NCBI GenBank assembly: GCA_934546935.1
Contig: CAKTEH010000008.1
Location: 65,205 to 129,204, forward strand
DNA: 64,000 bases
From: an uncultured Eubacteriales bacterium
Lineage (GTDB): Bacteria > Bacillota > Clostridia > Oscillospirales > QAMX01
Direction of reading: 5' to 3'
The notes below the pieces were generated by a model, which was given only the letters and a program-made list of their open reading frames with translations, was not told the origin of the DNA and searched no databases. The position numbers were made by a program, and so were the translations under genes. Shown in pieces: positions 25,301 to 34,637 of the stretch. Position 1 is the stretch's first letter. Each line of letters begins with the position of its first letter.

Positions 25301-25967
25301 GCAATGCGTCCAAGATAAAGCGCCCGTATACGCTCACGGCGGGATCCAGCGCTGCGGCTTTGTGCATGGATTCCATATTCCAGGAAAGCCAGCGTTCGGG
25401 GAACGGATGGCTTTGCAGCTTCCTGTAGCATTCCAGGATTACCGAGCGCAGCCGGTCGTCGTTTCGCGCGGCGGAAAGCGCATCTACCAGCGCTAAAAAG
25501 CCGCTGCTTTCATCAGAATGTTCATAAAGCTCTTCAATCAGCGTCTCAAGAACCTCTTCTTGCAGCGCAGCCGCTTCGTTTTCGTCGGCAACACGGAAAT
25601 CCGGGGCCAGGCCGGCTGCCTCGAAATGCTCCCGCAGAAGCTTTGCGCAGAATGCGTCTGTGGTGAGGATATCGGCACGCGCCAGGCGGGTAAGCTGCAT
25701 GTGAAGCCGCCGGGAATGCGGGTTTTCCAGAAGCTTTGCTGTGAGGGCATCAGAAATTTTCTGCCGCATTTCCGCAGCCGCAGCCTTTGTAAAGGTGACG
25801 ATTAAAAAGCTGTCAATATTACAGGGCGCCTGCGCATCACAGATGCGGCGGATTATGCGTTCGACCAGCACCGCCGTTTTTCCGGATCCGGCGGCGGCGG
25901 AAACCAGAACGGTTTGTCCGCGCGACTCAATTGCGCGCGCCTGTTCGTCAGTCCATCTTACTGCCAT
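22311..25967 (-). CDS. addA: ATP-dependent helicase/nuclease subunit A
   Basis: 1218 residues, close to the Bacillus AddA (about 1230). An N-terminal UvrD-type helicase has Walker A SAAAGSGKTAVL (about residues 23-34), DEFQDSNEVQ, GDVKQSIYGFR and, in the second half, TIHKSKGLEFPVVF. The C-terminal RecB-like nuclease has GVIDCFFEEDGGLVLIDFKSDR with the Asp...Asp-x-Lys active site (about residues 1150-1166). With AddB it resects double-strand breaks for RecA loading. ATG directly follows the addB stop; the ribosome site AAGGGG lies inside the addB 3' end, so the two are coupled. Confidence 0.97.
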   Translation of the reverse strand: MAVRWTDEQARAIESRGQTVLVSAAAGSGKTAVLVERIIRRICDAQAPCNIDSFLIVTFTKAAAAEMRQKISDALTAKLLENPHSRRLHMQLTRLARADILTTDAFCAKLLREHFEAAGLAPDFRVADENEAAALQEEVLETLIEELYEHSDESSGFLALVDALSAARNDDRLRSVILECYRKLQSHPFPERWLSWNMESMHKAAALDPAVSVYGRFILDALQEVCRAYGIQLERACADIEALPRVAAKYLSAFSQDLARCRALCAACEGSTWDEIRLAAQAASEKPRLNAVTKFDDPQKLEGLRQIRASWHAALEKFTQGPLAHNAEKTRADCAAILPVAQALSEAVSAFDAAYSASKRAKNILDFSDLEHFTLKILIDNYGPDGFTPSATARQIAGRYEEIAVDEFQDSNEVQDLIFRALSREESNLFLVGDVKQSIYGFRLADPGVFLEKYYRFQDDPAPGENARIILSRNFRSRREVIESVNYLFRSVFSSSLGGIEYAGREALVCGAAYPQTPQGHNDSEFVLLEDPQDGRSKLEYEADFIAAEIAGMLHSGYLVTDPLSGVLRPCRPEDFAILLRAVQGRDEIFAAALARAGVPVFTENAGKLFDAPEVLVLMALCEIVDNPEQDIPLASVLHSPLYAFSADALAQVRRCCRDGSFYQALRACAAYNAPDTENPDAPQPSLSEKCRQFLTQLSEFRSLSRDERTDRLLIHMLHRTNFSGRFGAAYGQAYSNARIHAFLSAATRSESSGYRGLYAFLNLMRALQNGRGIPAPGESAGTGVKIMTIHKSKGLEFPVVFVANLDSAFNLQDLNAPVLIHPRLGAGFKLRPAGRMIEYPTLARHAVTLAMRGEQLSEQMRVLYVALTRAKEKLVLVAAGNGAAFVKKHQALSAQQPIPAQPLSELSTPLAWLLTPLLRLPEASPVLQEAGYPRAPLETDNFCWRLRIQTPPPAQPETQPKSQLQALPPLQAPTLPTAEIHARLSYRYPYLQAANLPSKLTATSLKGRFADTETLAQARPIIQLPKAARARPRMLSEEALTPAQRGTALHMAMQFLDFSRTDSQEAIAAQVQDMAQRRLLSPAAAQAVDPARLLAFFRAPLGQRVRAAQSVQREFKFSLLAGANAANELSALANPPGPDEDSILFQGVIDCFFEEDGGLVLIDFKSDRVRESNISQTAAGYAPQLLAYSHALTRITGKPVKACYLYFFNLNREFPIA

Positions 25968-28900
25968 TTATAGATCCCCTTTTTCCACGTCTGCAAAAAA
26001 TTCCGCGGCGTTTCTGGATGAGATAAAGCGCACCTGCTGCGGATGCGCTGCCGCATCCAACCCACAGACCGGCCGGTATTCACAATAACGGCAGGCCAGA
26101 TTCTGTCCGGATTGGACCGGCTGGGGCCGGTAGTGGCCTGAAGCCATCAGTTCAGCGCTTGTTTTCAGCATTTCCCGGACATGCCGGCCAAGCAGGGCAA
26201 ACTGCTTTTCACTGACTGCGCCGCGTATGCCGGATTTCGTAATCTTTACCGGGATATAACGTCCCTCTCCCCGCGTCTCCAATCCGGGTTCCATTGCCGC
26301 GAGTACATCGGCGTCATCCAGGACGATGCCGCTGCGGCGCAGTTTTTCGTCAAGCGCCGCAGCGAGCTCATCGTCGGGAAGGTCGTGCGTCGAGGACAGC
26401 GCTTCCAGCCTGGCCGGGGTATAAAGGATTCCTGCGGGGACAATGGCGTCGGCGTCAAGCTCCGGATGCCGGTTCAGATAAAGCCGGGCATTGGCCTGGA
26501 GGGCGAACAGATAGACAGGGAGCTGCATGCCAAGTCCGGCGGAAATTTCACCGTAGGAAAACGCCTTGGTACCGCTTTTGTAATCAACGACGCGCAGGTA
26601 AAGCACGCCGTCGCGCACCCATCCGTCAACACGGTCGGCAACGCCGGACAGAGAAGCGTGCGCGCCGGAATCCAGAGGAATTTCCACCGGCGGCATTTCG
26701 GCGGAAAAATGCAGTTCGAAATCCAGAGGCACAAACGCGCTGTTTGAAAATTCATCGTACAGGTTTTCTACCAGAAAATCGAGGTTTTTCCGAAGCCGGA
26801 GGAACAGATAACGGAAACGGGCCGATTTGCTTTCAAAATCCGGGATGTCGCGCAGGATATAATCCCGTACATGGGTTTGCGCAAAGTCTTTGGCCATTTC
26901 TACGGTGCATGCGGCGAAACCGCCGTGTTCCTTAATATTGCGCACTGTACCTTCCAACACGTAGTGGATAAAGATACCTGCCTGCGGCGCATCGAAGTCC
27001 GCTGTCCGGCGCGCATTGAGGGAAAGCCCGTAACGGGCAAGATAGGAAAACGGGCAATTGTTATAAGCCTCCAGCCTGGAAGCGGAAATGCGTGGATTTA
27101 TGCCGAAAAGCCTGGCGTTTTCTTCCGCTGTCAGACGCCAGGTGGAGGGTGAGGACGGCCAGAAACCGGTTTGCTCCATTGCCTGCGGGTCGGAAATATC
27201 GCACAGGCGTGCGGCCGCCTCCGCAAAGCCCGGCCAGGCGCGAAGTACGGCGCGTGCCGCGTCTGCCTGTGGGCCGGATGTGGAGAAAGCGTAGTCAAAA
27301 GCCATCTCCGGGGTGCTTAGCCACGTTTCCAGGTTCCCATTTGTGATCGGTGCATCAGGCAGCAGCCCGGCGGCGCGGCGGAAAAGGAACGCGGGCGTCA
27401 AAGCCTGCCCGCTGCCGTCGCGCTGCGGTACGGAAAGAAAAAGTGTACGCCGTGCCGATGCAACTGCGCTATAGAGGGAAAAAAGCATTTCACTCTCCCG
27501 CGTCTGCGCGGTATAGCCAAGCTCAATACCCTGCGCGTCGAGGATATCCCGGTCATAGTCGCTGAGCAGGCCGCCGCTTCCGCTATCCGGAGGGAAAGCT
27601 CCATCATAGGCGCCCAACAGGAAAAGGTAAGACGCGCCGTGCGCTGCGGCGGAGGTGAGGGCGGCAATACTGATACGATCGGCAGAGGGGGGGATAACGC
27701 CGATATCGCAGCTGCGGAGCATACGCTGCATGGTTTTGCTGAACTGCTGCGCATCGAGTATTTGCGTGCCGGACAATTCGTCAAACTGGTCGATGCAATG
27801 GATAAACAGTTCCCAGATCTGTGCATACGCCGCCGCTTCGTCAGGTGCGCTTTCAGCGAGCTGCGCAGCGCGATGGTCAATCGCCTGTCCCAGCTGGATC
27901 TCTTCGGCAAAGTCGTATAGGGCGCGCAGCTTCTCCCGTGCCGGGACTGTTCGGGCGAGCGCCCCGGACAGTCGCATAAGCGGCGCCCGCAAGCGGTCGC
28001 GCAGCGCATTGATGTTGGAAAGCCGCTGTTTTGCCGTCTCATCAAAGGCCAGCCCAAACCCGCCGGGATGCATTTGCCAGGGCGTACGCTGTGTCCATTG
28101 CCGGGGCCGGATGCGCCAGCGCAGGCAGTAGTTTTCCAGCTCACTGCATTCTTCATCGGAAAAGCCTGCAAGGCCGGTCTTTAAGTAGGAAAATACGGTG
28201 TCATGGGAAAACCCTTCACAGGCGATATCCAGCGCCCGGAACAATACAGCTGCCGGGGCTTTGGATTCAAGGGGTGTATTTTCACTGCTGTAATAGGGAA
28301 GCCCGCAGCGCTCAAAAGCGGCGCACAGGGGCAGACGGTAAGTTTCAAAATCCCCGGCGGCAACGGCGATATCCCGAAGCCGGGCGCCTTGCTGCAAAAG
28401 CATACGTGCTTGTGCAGCCGCGTATTCGCATTCGCTGTAGATGTCGGGGGCATAATGGAAGCGCACTTCTCCGCCCTCGCATGTGCCGGGCGCACCGGAA
28501 AAGCGGAACAGATGTGTTTCCAGATGGGCAAGTCCGGATGCGCGCCGGGGAGGCTCGAGAGAAATCACCTCGGCATGTCCGTCTGCAAGCAGGTTCATCA
28601 GCCTTGCCGCCGCACGTGCCGGTTTTAAAAACAGCGGATCCGGATCGCAGAGCGAATCGAGGGTGAAAGCGGCGGTGACGTTGGCATTGCGAAGGTTTTT
28701 TAAAATATCCAGCTCCTGGGGCGTAAAGCCGGAAAACCCATCGAGGTAAACATCCCGGCCGTCAAAATAGCCGCTCCCTTTCAGCTTTTCTGCGCACAAG
28801 GAAAGGATATCCCTTGCGTCCAGCCGTGTATCGGCGCACAGTGCCGAATAACCGGCGAAGATAACAGCGAGATCGGAAAGCTTTGCTCCCAGCGCCGGGG

Positions 28901-29330
28901 ATGCGTCTGCTGCCGCCCTGGCCAGGGCCTCAGGCGTGACACAGGCGCTTTTCAGTTCATCGACAAGTGCGCACATTGCTTCCAGAAGCTGGATTTTTGC
29001 ACTGCTGCGGTAATAGCCGAGCTGCGGCGCGGCGCTTTCCAATGCCTGCTGCATCAGAAGAATCCGGCCCGCTTCGTCGAGCGTCTGTTCGGCAAGCCCG
29101 CCGAAAACAGAGAAGACGCGGTTTGCCAGCCTGCGGAAGGTCAGGACTTCGCAGGACAGGTTGACCGCGTCGCCGCCATATGTACAAAGCTGGCGTTCTG
29201 CTGCGTGGGAATAGGTTTCCGGGACAAGGAAGACCGCTTTTTTTGCGCCTTCGCGGGCCCGCGCCGCCGCCATTCGGTAAAGATATTCGCTTTTCCCAGC
29301 GCCTGCGCGCCCGATGATGAGCTTCAGCAT
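25968..29330 (-). CDS. addB: ATP-dependent nuclease subunit B
   Basis: 1120 residues. Starts MLKLIIGRAGAGKSEYLYRMA with Walker A GRAGAGKS. The C-terminal nuclease has the iron-sulphur cysteines split as in AddB: NNCPFSYLARYG (about residue 757) and ACRYCEYRPVC (about residues 1079-1089), and the nuclease residues GVADRVDGWV with YLRVVDYKSGTK. AddB carries the second nuclease and the Chi-recognition part of the AddAB complex. Length fits the family (about 1160). It heads the addBA operon; no clear promoter was assigned in front of it. Confidence 0.96.
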   Translation of the reverse strand: MLKLIIGRAGAGKSEYLYRMAAARAREGAKKAVFLVPETYSHAAERQLCTYGGDAVNLSCEVLTFRRLANRVFSVFGGLAEQTLDEAGRILLMQQALESAAPQLGYYRSSAKIQLLEAMCALVDELKSACVTPEALARAAADASPALGAKLSDLAVIFAGYSALCADTRLDARDILSLCAEKLKGSGYFDGRDVYLDGFSGFTPQELDILKNLRNANVTAAFTLDSLCDPDPLFLKPARAAARLMNLLADGHAEVISLEPPRRASGLAHLETHLFRFSGAPGTCEGGEVRFHYAPDIYSECEYAAAQARMLLQQGARLRDIAVAAGDFETYRLPLCAAFERCGLPYYSSENTPLESKAPAAVLFRALDIACEGFSHDTVFSYLKTGLAGFSDEECSELENYCLRWRIRPRQWTQRTPWQMHPGGFGLAFDETAKQRLSNINALRDRLRAPLMRLSGALARTVPAREKLRALYDFAEEIQLGQAIDHRAAQLAESAPDEAAAYAQIWELFIHCIDQFDELSGTQILDAQQFSKTMQRMLRSCDIGVIPPSADRISIAALTSAAAHGASYLFLLGAYDGAFPPDSGSGGLLSDYDRDILDAQGIELGYTAQTRESEMLFSLYSAVASARRTLFLSVPQRDGSGQALTPAFLFRRAAGLLPDAPITNGNLETWLSTPEMAFDYAFSTSGPQADAARAVLRAWPGFAEAAARLCDISDPQAMEQTGFWPSSPSTWRLTAEENARLFGINPRISASRLEAYNNCPFSYLARYGLSLNARRTADFDAPQAGIFIHYVLEGTVRNIKEHGGFAACTVEMAKDFAQTHVRDYILRDIPDFESKSARFRYLFLRLRKNLDFLVENLYDEFSNSAFVPLDFELHFSAEMPPVEIPLDSGAHASLSGVADRVDGWVRDGVLYLRVVDYKSGTKAFSYGEISAGLGMQLPVYLFALQANARLYLNRHPELDADAIVPAGILYTPARLEALSSTHDLPDDELAAALDEKLRRSGIVLDDADVLAAMEPGLETRGEGRYIPVKITKSGIRGAVSEKQFALLGRHVREMLKTSAELMASGHYRPQPVQSGQNLACRYCEYRPVCGLDAAAHPQQVRFISSRNAAEFFADVEKGDL

Positions 29331-29477
29331 TTCCTGTCTCCGTGTGAGTTGGATTTATAACACAAATTCCGGTGAAGATACCGGAATTTCAATGGATTTA
29401 TAAAGTGTGAAAGCAAAAGAATAATCCTTTGGCTTTTCCGCCGGGCAGGATGGAATAGGATCCGGCGGCTTTTATTC

Positions 29478-29864
29478 GTGTGAGCCGGCCTGTAAGCCGG
29501 GTTCTGTCGCGGACGGTCATCTATCTTGCGTCTGTGTTGCCGCAGACGTCCATGCCACCTCGGGGGAAAAGGCCGGGCCGGCCCCCGGCTTGCGCCGGGT
29601 TCCCCACAGCGGTGTTGCTTCGGATAGAGTTTACAGGATCCCCCTGTCTCCAGGGAGACCGGTGAGCTCTTACCTCGCCTTTCCACCCTTACCCCGTGTT
29701 TTTCCCTTGTAGGAAAGCTTACGGGGCGGTATATCTCTGTTGCACTTTTCCTGAGGTTACCCTCGGCGGGCGTTACCCGTTATCCTTGCCCTTTGAAGCC
29801 CGGACTTTCCTCACCCGGCGGCCTTTCGGCGCTGCCGGGCGCGACCGTCTGGCCGGCTCACACA
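29478..29864 (-). ncRNA. rnpB: RNase P RNA
   Basis: About 387 nt on the minus strand. The 5' part has GAGGAAAGTCCGGGCTTC (universal CR-I), the middle has AGGGTGGAAAGGCGAGGTAAGAGC-type class-A core sequences, and the 3' part has AGATAGATGACCGTC followed by ACAGAACCCGGCTTA, the universal 3' consensus. The ends GTGTGAGCCGGCC and GGCCGGCTCACAC pair as helix P1. It is the catalytic RNA that matures tRNA 5' ends. Perfect promoter directly upstream. A weak CCGCCGG/CCGGCGG hairpin lies at 29440-29471. Confidence 0.97.
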
Positions 29865-29868
29865 CATC

Positions 29869-29898
29869 ATTATACCGCGCCGCGTCCGGATTTGTCAA
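29869..29898 (-). promoter_or_regulatory. SigA promoter of rnpB
   Basis: Minus strand TTGACA (29898-29893), 18 bp, TATAAT (29874-29869), ending 5 bp before helix P1 of the RNA. Confidence 0.9.
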
Positions 29899-29957
29899 TT
29901 GACGCAGGCAAATCCGTTGCATGGCAAAAATGCGGCAGCGCGGTGGTCTGCAAATTT

Positions 29958-30488
29958 TCAGAGACTGCATTCAAGTTGGCAATCGCAAGGCTCCTTTTCC
30001 ACATGGGCAGGGCTGTACTCACAGGCTTCCACGCATCCAAGCGCCCGGTAAAATGCCTGGCTTTCTACCGCGGAATGCGCGGATATATACAGCTTATTTG
30101 CGCCGTGTGCTTTTGCGTAGGTCTTTGCTTCTTCAAAAAGCCTTTTTCCGATCCCCATTCTCCGCATGTCCTGAGAAACATAGATGTGGGAAAGATCCAT
30201 ATATTGCCGGCAGCTTCCGAAAAGACCTGCATCCACACAGACAAAGCCCTTTAATATGCCGTTGAAAAACGCCGCGGATACGAGACCGCCGGCAGTGCAC
30301 TGGGCGCGCAGATGGGAAAGCAAGATGGCAAGTTCCTGCGGTGTCCAGTCATCTGTAAAAGCGATATCCTTTATCGTCCAGACGCCGCCGATTTTTCTCC
30401 AGCATTTTGTAACTTCCTGCCGTCTTTGAAATTGGGAGAATATCTCAGGCCGGATTTGGCGCGCATGTAAGGTTCGGTATGTAATCAT
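29958..30488 (-). CDS. GNAT-family N-acetyltransferase
   Basis: 176 residues starting MITYRTLHARQIRPEIFSQFQRRQEV at the ATG behind AGGAAGG. The acetyl-CoA loop is VSQDMRRMGIGKRLFEEA (R/Q-x-x-G-x-G/A type), and SAVESQAFYRALGCVEACEY is the usual C-terminal GNAT strand. The N-terminal portion (VTKCWRKIGGVWTIKDIAFTDDW) is also seen in GNATs of unknown substrate in Clostridia. Substrate (protein, antibiotic or small amine) is not known. Single gene between rnpB and the divergent phosphoesterase gene. Confidence 0.87.
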   Translation of the reverse strand: MITYRTLHARQIRPEIFSQFQRRQEVTKCWRKIGGVWTIKDIAFTDDWTPQELAILLSHLRAQCTAGGLVSAAFFNGILKGFVCVDAGLFGSCRQYMDLSHIYVSQDMRRMGIGKRLFEEAKTYAKAHGANKLYISAHSAVESQAFYRALGCVEACEYSPAHVEKEPCDCQLECSL

Positions 30489-30583
30489 TTTTGCCTTCCT
30501 GACAATGTTGTTTTGATCTATTTTAACAGCTTTACCCGCCGGTGGCAAGCTGCGGGGCGGTATATACAGATAGGAAATGTTTG

Positions 30584-30612
30584 TTGAAAGGGTGGGGAGA
30601 GTATGGTAAAAT
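30584..30612 (+). promoter_or_regulatory. promoter for the phosphoesterase gene
   Basis: TTGAAA (30584-30589), 17 bp, TAAAAT (30607-30612), about 70 bp before the ATG at 30685. Confidence 0.65.
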
Positions 30613-30684
30613 ATAACTAAATTACGGATGCCTGCGGGCAAAGGAGGCCGAAAAGCCTGCGGCAGGCGGATGGGAGGGTGAAGG

Positions 30685-31608
30685 ATGAGACCTATTGTGC
30701 AGAAGATGGAAATCCCCGCCGGACGCCGGGCGGTCTGCATCAGCGATATCCATGGAAGTTATGACCTGCTGCGGGCTTTGCTGGAAAAGGTGGGATATTG
30801 TGAAGACGATATGCTGATCCTGCTCGGCGATTTATATACCAAAGGAGAACAGGGGCAAAAGACGCTTTCGTATATCATGGAGTTGGCTGGGCAGGAAGGC
30901 GTTTATGTCCTGCGGGGCAACTGCGATTGGCTTGAAGACTGGCTGACGGACGCGCAGCGGGCGTTTCTGGAAAATCTGCCGCATATCCTTGAAAGCAGGG
31001 ACTTTGTTTTTGTTCACGGCGGCATAGCGTCCATGGATTTTGAAACGCTTGATGCGTATGCCTGTATGAAAAACGACAACTTTATGGAAACATCCCCGGG
31101 CTTTGAAAAATGGGTGGTTACCGGGCACTGGCCGGTACATAATTACCGCCATACGATCTGCTCTAACGTACCGTTGGTCAATGCGGATAAGCATATTATT
31201 GCCATCGACGGCGGGAACGTCATTTGCTGGCATGGGCAGCTTAACGCTTTCCTAATTCAGGATGGGGCTTTTGCCTATGCTTCTGCCGATGCGCATGATG
31301 TTTATACGATACCACATGCACAGGCGGCTTCAGGCGGCACGCTCAATATTACTTATCTGGACCGTTTTGTGGAACTTGTGCAGGATGGGGCGCTTTTTTC
31401 CCAGGTTCGTCATCTTGCGACTGGCAGGGTATTGGAAGTGCCGAACTGGTCGCTGTGGCAGGATGGACAGGGCCGGCTTGGCGCAGGAAGCGGGGCGACA
31501 GATTATTATCCCGCGCTGCAGGCCGGCGAAAAAACGTCTTTGATCCGGAAATCGGGCAATCGCTTGCTTTTGCTGAAAGACGGCGTTGCCGGCTGGTATG
31601 AAGAATAA
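30685..31608 (+). CDS. calcineurin-like (PP2A/PrpE-type) metallophosphoesterase
   Basis: 307 residues. Metal and catalytic motifs in order: CISDIHGS (D-x-H), LLGDLY (GD), VLRGNCDW (GN-D), FVFVHGG and VVTGHWPVHN (GH-x-x-x-H). This set belongs to the bacterial PrpE/serine-threonine phosphatase-like branch that can hydrolyse phosphoproteins or Ap4A. About 90 C-terminal residues after the phosphatase core (from LDRFVELVQ) have no recognised domain and are rich in beta-type sequence. ATG follows GGGAGGG. Substrate not deducible. Confidence 0.85.
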   Translation: MRPIVQKMEIPAGRRAVCISDIHGSYDLLRALLEKVGYCEDDMLILLGDLYTKGEQGQKTLSYIMELAGQEGVYVLRGNCDWLEDWLTDAQRAFLENLPHILESRDFVFVHGGIASMDFETLDAYACMKNDNFMETSPGFEKWVVTGHWPVHNYRHTICSNVPLVNADKHIIAIDGGNVICWHGQLNAFLIQDGAFAYASADAHDVYTIPHAQAASGGTLNITYLDRFVELVQDGALFSQVRHLATGRVLEVPNWSLWQDGQGRLGAGSGATDYYPALQAGEKTSLIRKSGNRLLLLKDGVAGWYEE

Positions 31609-31628
31609 CGCTTTTGATACAAAACTGC

Positions 31629-31657
31629 TTGCAAACAGCCTGGGTTTTTGTTATTGT
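31629..31657 (+). promoter_or_regulatory. possible promoter of the GH127 gene
   Basis: TTGCAA (31629-31634), 17 bp, TATTGT (31652-31657), close to the ATG at 31681. Only four of six bases match in each box beyond the TTG core. Confidence 0.4.
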
Positions 31658-31680
31658 AGAATCAAAAGGAGGGTTCAGTC

Positions 31681-33627
31681 ATGAATAAAAATTATATTTC
31701 CAACCCTGTATCTTTAAAAGATGTAAAAGTTCACGATTCATTCTTTTCTGAAATTATGGCTACTGCTGTAGAAAAGCTGATTCCCTATCAATGGAAGGCG
31801 CTTAATGATGAAGTCCCCGATGCGGCGCCGAGCTATTGTATCCGCAATTTTAAGGCGGCGGCAGGGATGCTTGATGCGCCGCATGGAGGCGCGGTGTTCC
31901 AGGATAGCGACCTGGCGAAATGGATTGAAGCCGCAGCATACACGCTTGTATGGAAACCGGACGCTGAACTGGAAAAAACCATCGATGAAGCCGTCGAACT
32001 GGTGGCCGCTGCACAGCAGGCGGATGGATATTTGGATACCAGCTTTATTATTGAACGGACGCAGGAACGCTGGACGAACCTGAAGGACTGGCATGAGCTG
32101 TATACCGCCGGGCACATGCTTGAAGCCGCCGTCGCCTATTATCAGGCGACCGGAAAAGACCGGCTTTTGTCGGTTATGCGCCGGAATATTGATTATATTA
32201 TGACGGTAATCGGCCCGGGAGAGGGGAAGCTGCACGCTTATCCTGGGCACGAGGTTCTGGAAATGGCGCTGTGCCGGCTTTATGAGGTTTGCAAAGAGGA
32301 AAAATATCTGGAATTTGCCAAATACCTGATCGACGAGCGCGGCCGGGAACCAAATTTCTTTGTCGAAGAAGCCAAACGGTTTGGACGTGAGGAAAGCCTG
32401 ACGCGCGGCGGTTTTGACTTAAAGTATTTTCAGGCTGACCGTCCGGTCCGGGAGCAGCCGTATGCCCAGGGGCATGCGGTGCGTGCGGGATACCTGTATT
32501 CCGGTATGGCGGATGTTGCCCGTCTGACCGGCGACGATACGCTGGCGGCTGCCTGCCGCCGCATCTGGCGCGACATCGTCAGCCGCCAGATGTATATTAC
32601 CGGTTCGGTTGGACAGTCCCGTATAGCGGAATCATTTACCTATGATTATGATCTGCCTAACGGGCTGGTCTATGGCGAAACCTGCGCTGCTATTGCGTTG
32701 GCTTTTTTTGCCCGCCGTATGAACCGCCTGGAGCCAGACGGGGAATATGGCGATATTCTGGAAAAGACGTTGTATAACGGTACGATTTCCGGAATGTCCC
32801 TCGATGGCCAGAGCTTTTTCTATGTCAACCCGCTGGAGGTATTGCCCGAACGCTGTGAAAAGAACCAGCAGTATGCGCATGTGAAACCGGTGCGTCAGAA
32901 ATGGTTTGGCTGCGCCTGCTGTCCGCCCAACCTTGCGCGCTTGGTCTGTTCCCTTCCGGAATATATTTATAATACCTGTGGCCGTACGATTTATGTAAAC
33001 TTGTATACGACCAACGATGCAGCCGTTTCTTTTGAAGGGGAAACTGTGAATCTGAGAATGCACACCCGCTATCCGTGGGACGGTGAGGTAACGCTTACAA
33101 CGGACGCCCAAGGCGATTATACGTTTGCCCTTCGCTTGCCGGGCTGGTGCCGCGGCTGGACGCTGACGGTCAATGGGGAAACGGCAGAGGTGGAAATTGT
33201 GCGAGGGTATGCTTATATCCGCCGCACCTGGCAGGCAGGCGACTGCATCCGCTTTGTCATGCAGATGCCGGTGCGTGTTGTGCATGCAAATCCGCGAGTT
33301 TCCGACGATATTGGCAAAGTTGCGGTTATGCGCGGCCCGCTTGTCTACTGTATTGAACAGGCAGATAATGGCGAAGGGCTTTCCCGCGTCTATCTGCCGC
33401 GCGGCGTGCAGTTTGCAGACGCTTTTGAGCCGGAGCTGCTTGGCGGCGTAGTTACGCTTACAGCGCAGGGACTTGAGCTGCGGCTGGACGGCTGGGACGC
33501 CGACTGTCTGTACCGTGACGACGCGGCGCCGGAATATGCGCCGCGCGCGTTGAAATTTATCCCATACTACGCCTGGGTCAACCGTACGCCGGGCGAGATG
33601 ACGGTTTGGATCCACGAGAAACTGTAA
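31681..33627 (+). CDS. GH127 family glycosidase, probable beta-L-arabinofuranosidase
   Basis: 648 residues, the normal GH127 length. The alpha/alpha-barrel carries ADGYLDTSF, GHEVLEMALCRLYE, GQSRIAESFTYDYDLPNG, YGETCAAIA (Glu about residue 332, Cys 334) and CACCPPNLAR (Cys about 410-413). In the characterised enzyme one Glu and three Cys bind zinc and one of the paired Cys is the nucleophile; all are present. A C-terminal beta-domain (about residues 430-640) ends the protein. No signal peptide, so it acts inside the cell on imported oligosaccharides with L-arabinofuranose. ATG follows AGGAGG. Related families share parts, so the linkage is inferred. Confidence 0.9.
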   Translation: MNKNYISNPVSLKDVKVHDSFFSEIMATAVEKLIPYQWKALNDEVPDAAPSYCIRNFKAAAGMLDAPHGGAVFQDSDLAKWIEAAAYTLVWKPDAELEKTIDEAVELVAAAQQADGYLDTSFIIERTQERWTNLKDWHELYTAGHMLEAAVAYYQATGKDRLLSVMRRNIDYIMTVIGPGEGKLHAYPGHEVLEMALCRLYEVCKEEKYLEFAKYLIDERGREPNFFVEEAKRFGREESLTRGGFDLKYFQADRPVREQPYAQGHAVRAGYLYSGMADVARLTGDDTLAAACRRIWRDIVSRQMYITGSVGQSRIAESFTYDYDLPNGLVYGETCAAIALAFFARRMNRLEPDGEYGDILEKTLYNGTISGMSLDGQSFFYVNPLEVLPERCEKNQQYAHVKPVRQKWFGCACCPPNLARLVCSLPEYIYNTCGRTIYVNLYTTNDAAVSFEGETVNLRMHTRYPWDGEVTLTTDAQGDYTFALRLPGWCRGWTLTVNGETAEVEIVRGYAYIRRTWQAGDCIRFVMQMPVRVVHANPRVSDDIGKVAVMRGPLVYCIEQADNGEGLSRVYLPRGVQFADAFEPELLGGVVTLTAQGLELRLDGWDADCLYRDDAAPEYAPRALKFIPYYAWVNRTPGEMTVWIHEKL

Positions 33628-33697
33628 ACATGCGGCTGGACGGCTGCCGGGAATATGCTGTGCACAGCATAGAAACGAATAAAGAGGGATAACGAAT

Positions 33698-34621
33698 TTG
33701 AACGACTATATTGCAATAGCAACCGCTGCAAATCACCGCATCCGCGCTTATGCGGCGACCACCCGCCTGACTGTGGAACAGGCGCGCCGCCGGCATGATA
33801 CCAGCCCTGTCATCACGGCGGCATTGGGCCGGCTGTTGACGGCGGCGGGTATGATGGGGGCACTTTTAAAATCGGAAACGGAATCTGTAACCCTGCGCAT
33901 TTCCGGAGACGGGCCGGCCGGTATGCTGGTGGCGGTTGCCGATGCGGCCGGGAATGTAAAGGGTTATGCCGGGGAGAATGGCGTGGATCTTCCGCCTTCG
34001 CCGCAGGGGAAGCTTGACGTCGGCCGCGCCGTGGGCTCCGGAACCTTATCGGTTACGCGCGATGCGGGTACAGGAGAACCTTTTACCGGAACGATCGAGC
34101 TGCTCTCTGGAGAAATTGCGGAGGACTTGACCTATTATTTTGCGGTATCTGAGCAGACGCCTTCATCAGTCGGGCTTGGAGTGCTGATGAACCGGGATAA
34201 TACCGTGCGCCGGGCAGGCGGCTTTCTCGTGCAGCTTATGCCTGACGCCGGAGACGAGATTGTGGAAAAGCTGGAAGCCCGCCTGCGAAGCATTGATTCT
34301 GTTACTGCGATGCTTGATCGCGGGATGTCTCCGGAGGATATCCTTTCCTGCATTTTTGAGGGGATGGAGTTGGAATTAATGGGCACACGTCCCGTGCGAT
34401 TCCATTGCGGGTGCAGCCGGGAGAAAACGCTGCGTATAATCGCCGGGCTGGATCCGAAGGCGCTGGACGAATGGGTCGGAAAAGGCCTGGAAACAGAAGT
34501 TGTATGTGAGTATTGCGGCGAGCGCTATACTTTTTCTGCACGCGAGGTATTGGAAGCGGTTGCTGCGCGTCATGGGCAGGCCGGACAGGAAGAAGATGGG
34601 GCAGGATCCGGACGGATGTGA
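33698..34621 (+). CDS. hslO: redox-regulated chaperone Hsp33
   Basis: 307 residues from TTG 33698, preceded by AGAGGGATAACG. ARATTRLTVEQARRRHDTSPVITAALGRLLTAAGMMG is the Hsp33 N-terminal core, with ISGDGPAGMLVAVADAAGNVKGYAGENGVDLP next. The zinc/redox switch cysteines are FHCGCSREK (CxC) and VVCEYCGERY (CxxC) at about residues 232 and 268. Hsp33 is a holdase activated when the four Cys are oxidised under oxidative or heat stress. Length slightly over 290 owing to a Gly/Glu tail. A nucleotidyltransferase gene starts 16 nt later, so they probably share an mRNA. Confidence 0.95.
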   Translation: MNDYIAIATAANHRIRAYAATTRLTVEQARRRHDTSPVITAALGRLLTAAGMMGALLKSETESVTLRISGDGPAGMLVAVADAAGNVKGYAGENGVDLPPSPQGKLDVGRAVGSGTLSVTRDAGTGEPFTGTIELLSGEIAEDLTYYFAVSEQTPSSVGLGVLMNRDNTVRRAGGFLVQLMPDAGDEIVEKLEARLRSIDSVTAMLDRGMSPEDILSCIFEGMELELMGTRPVRFHCGCSREKTLRIIAGLDPKALDEWVGKGLETEVVCEYCGERYTFSAREVLEAVAARHGQAGQEEDGAGSGRM

Positions 34622-34637
34622 TTTTGGAGGTACAATG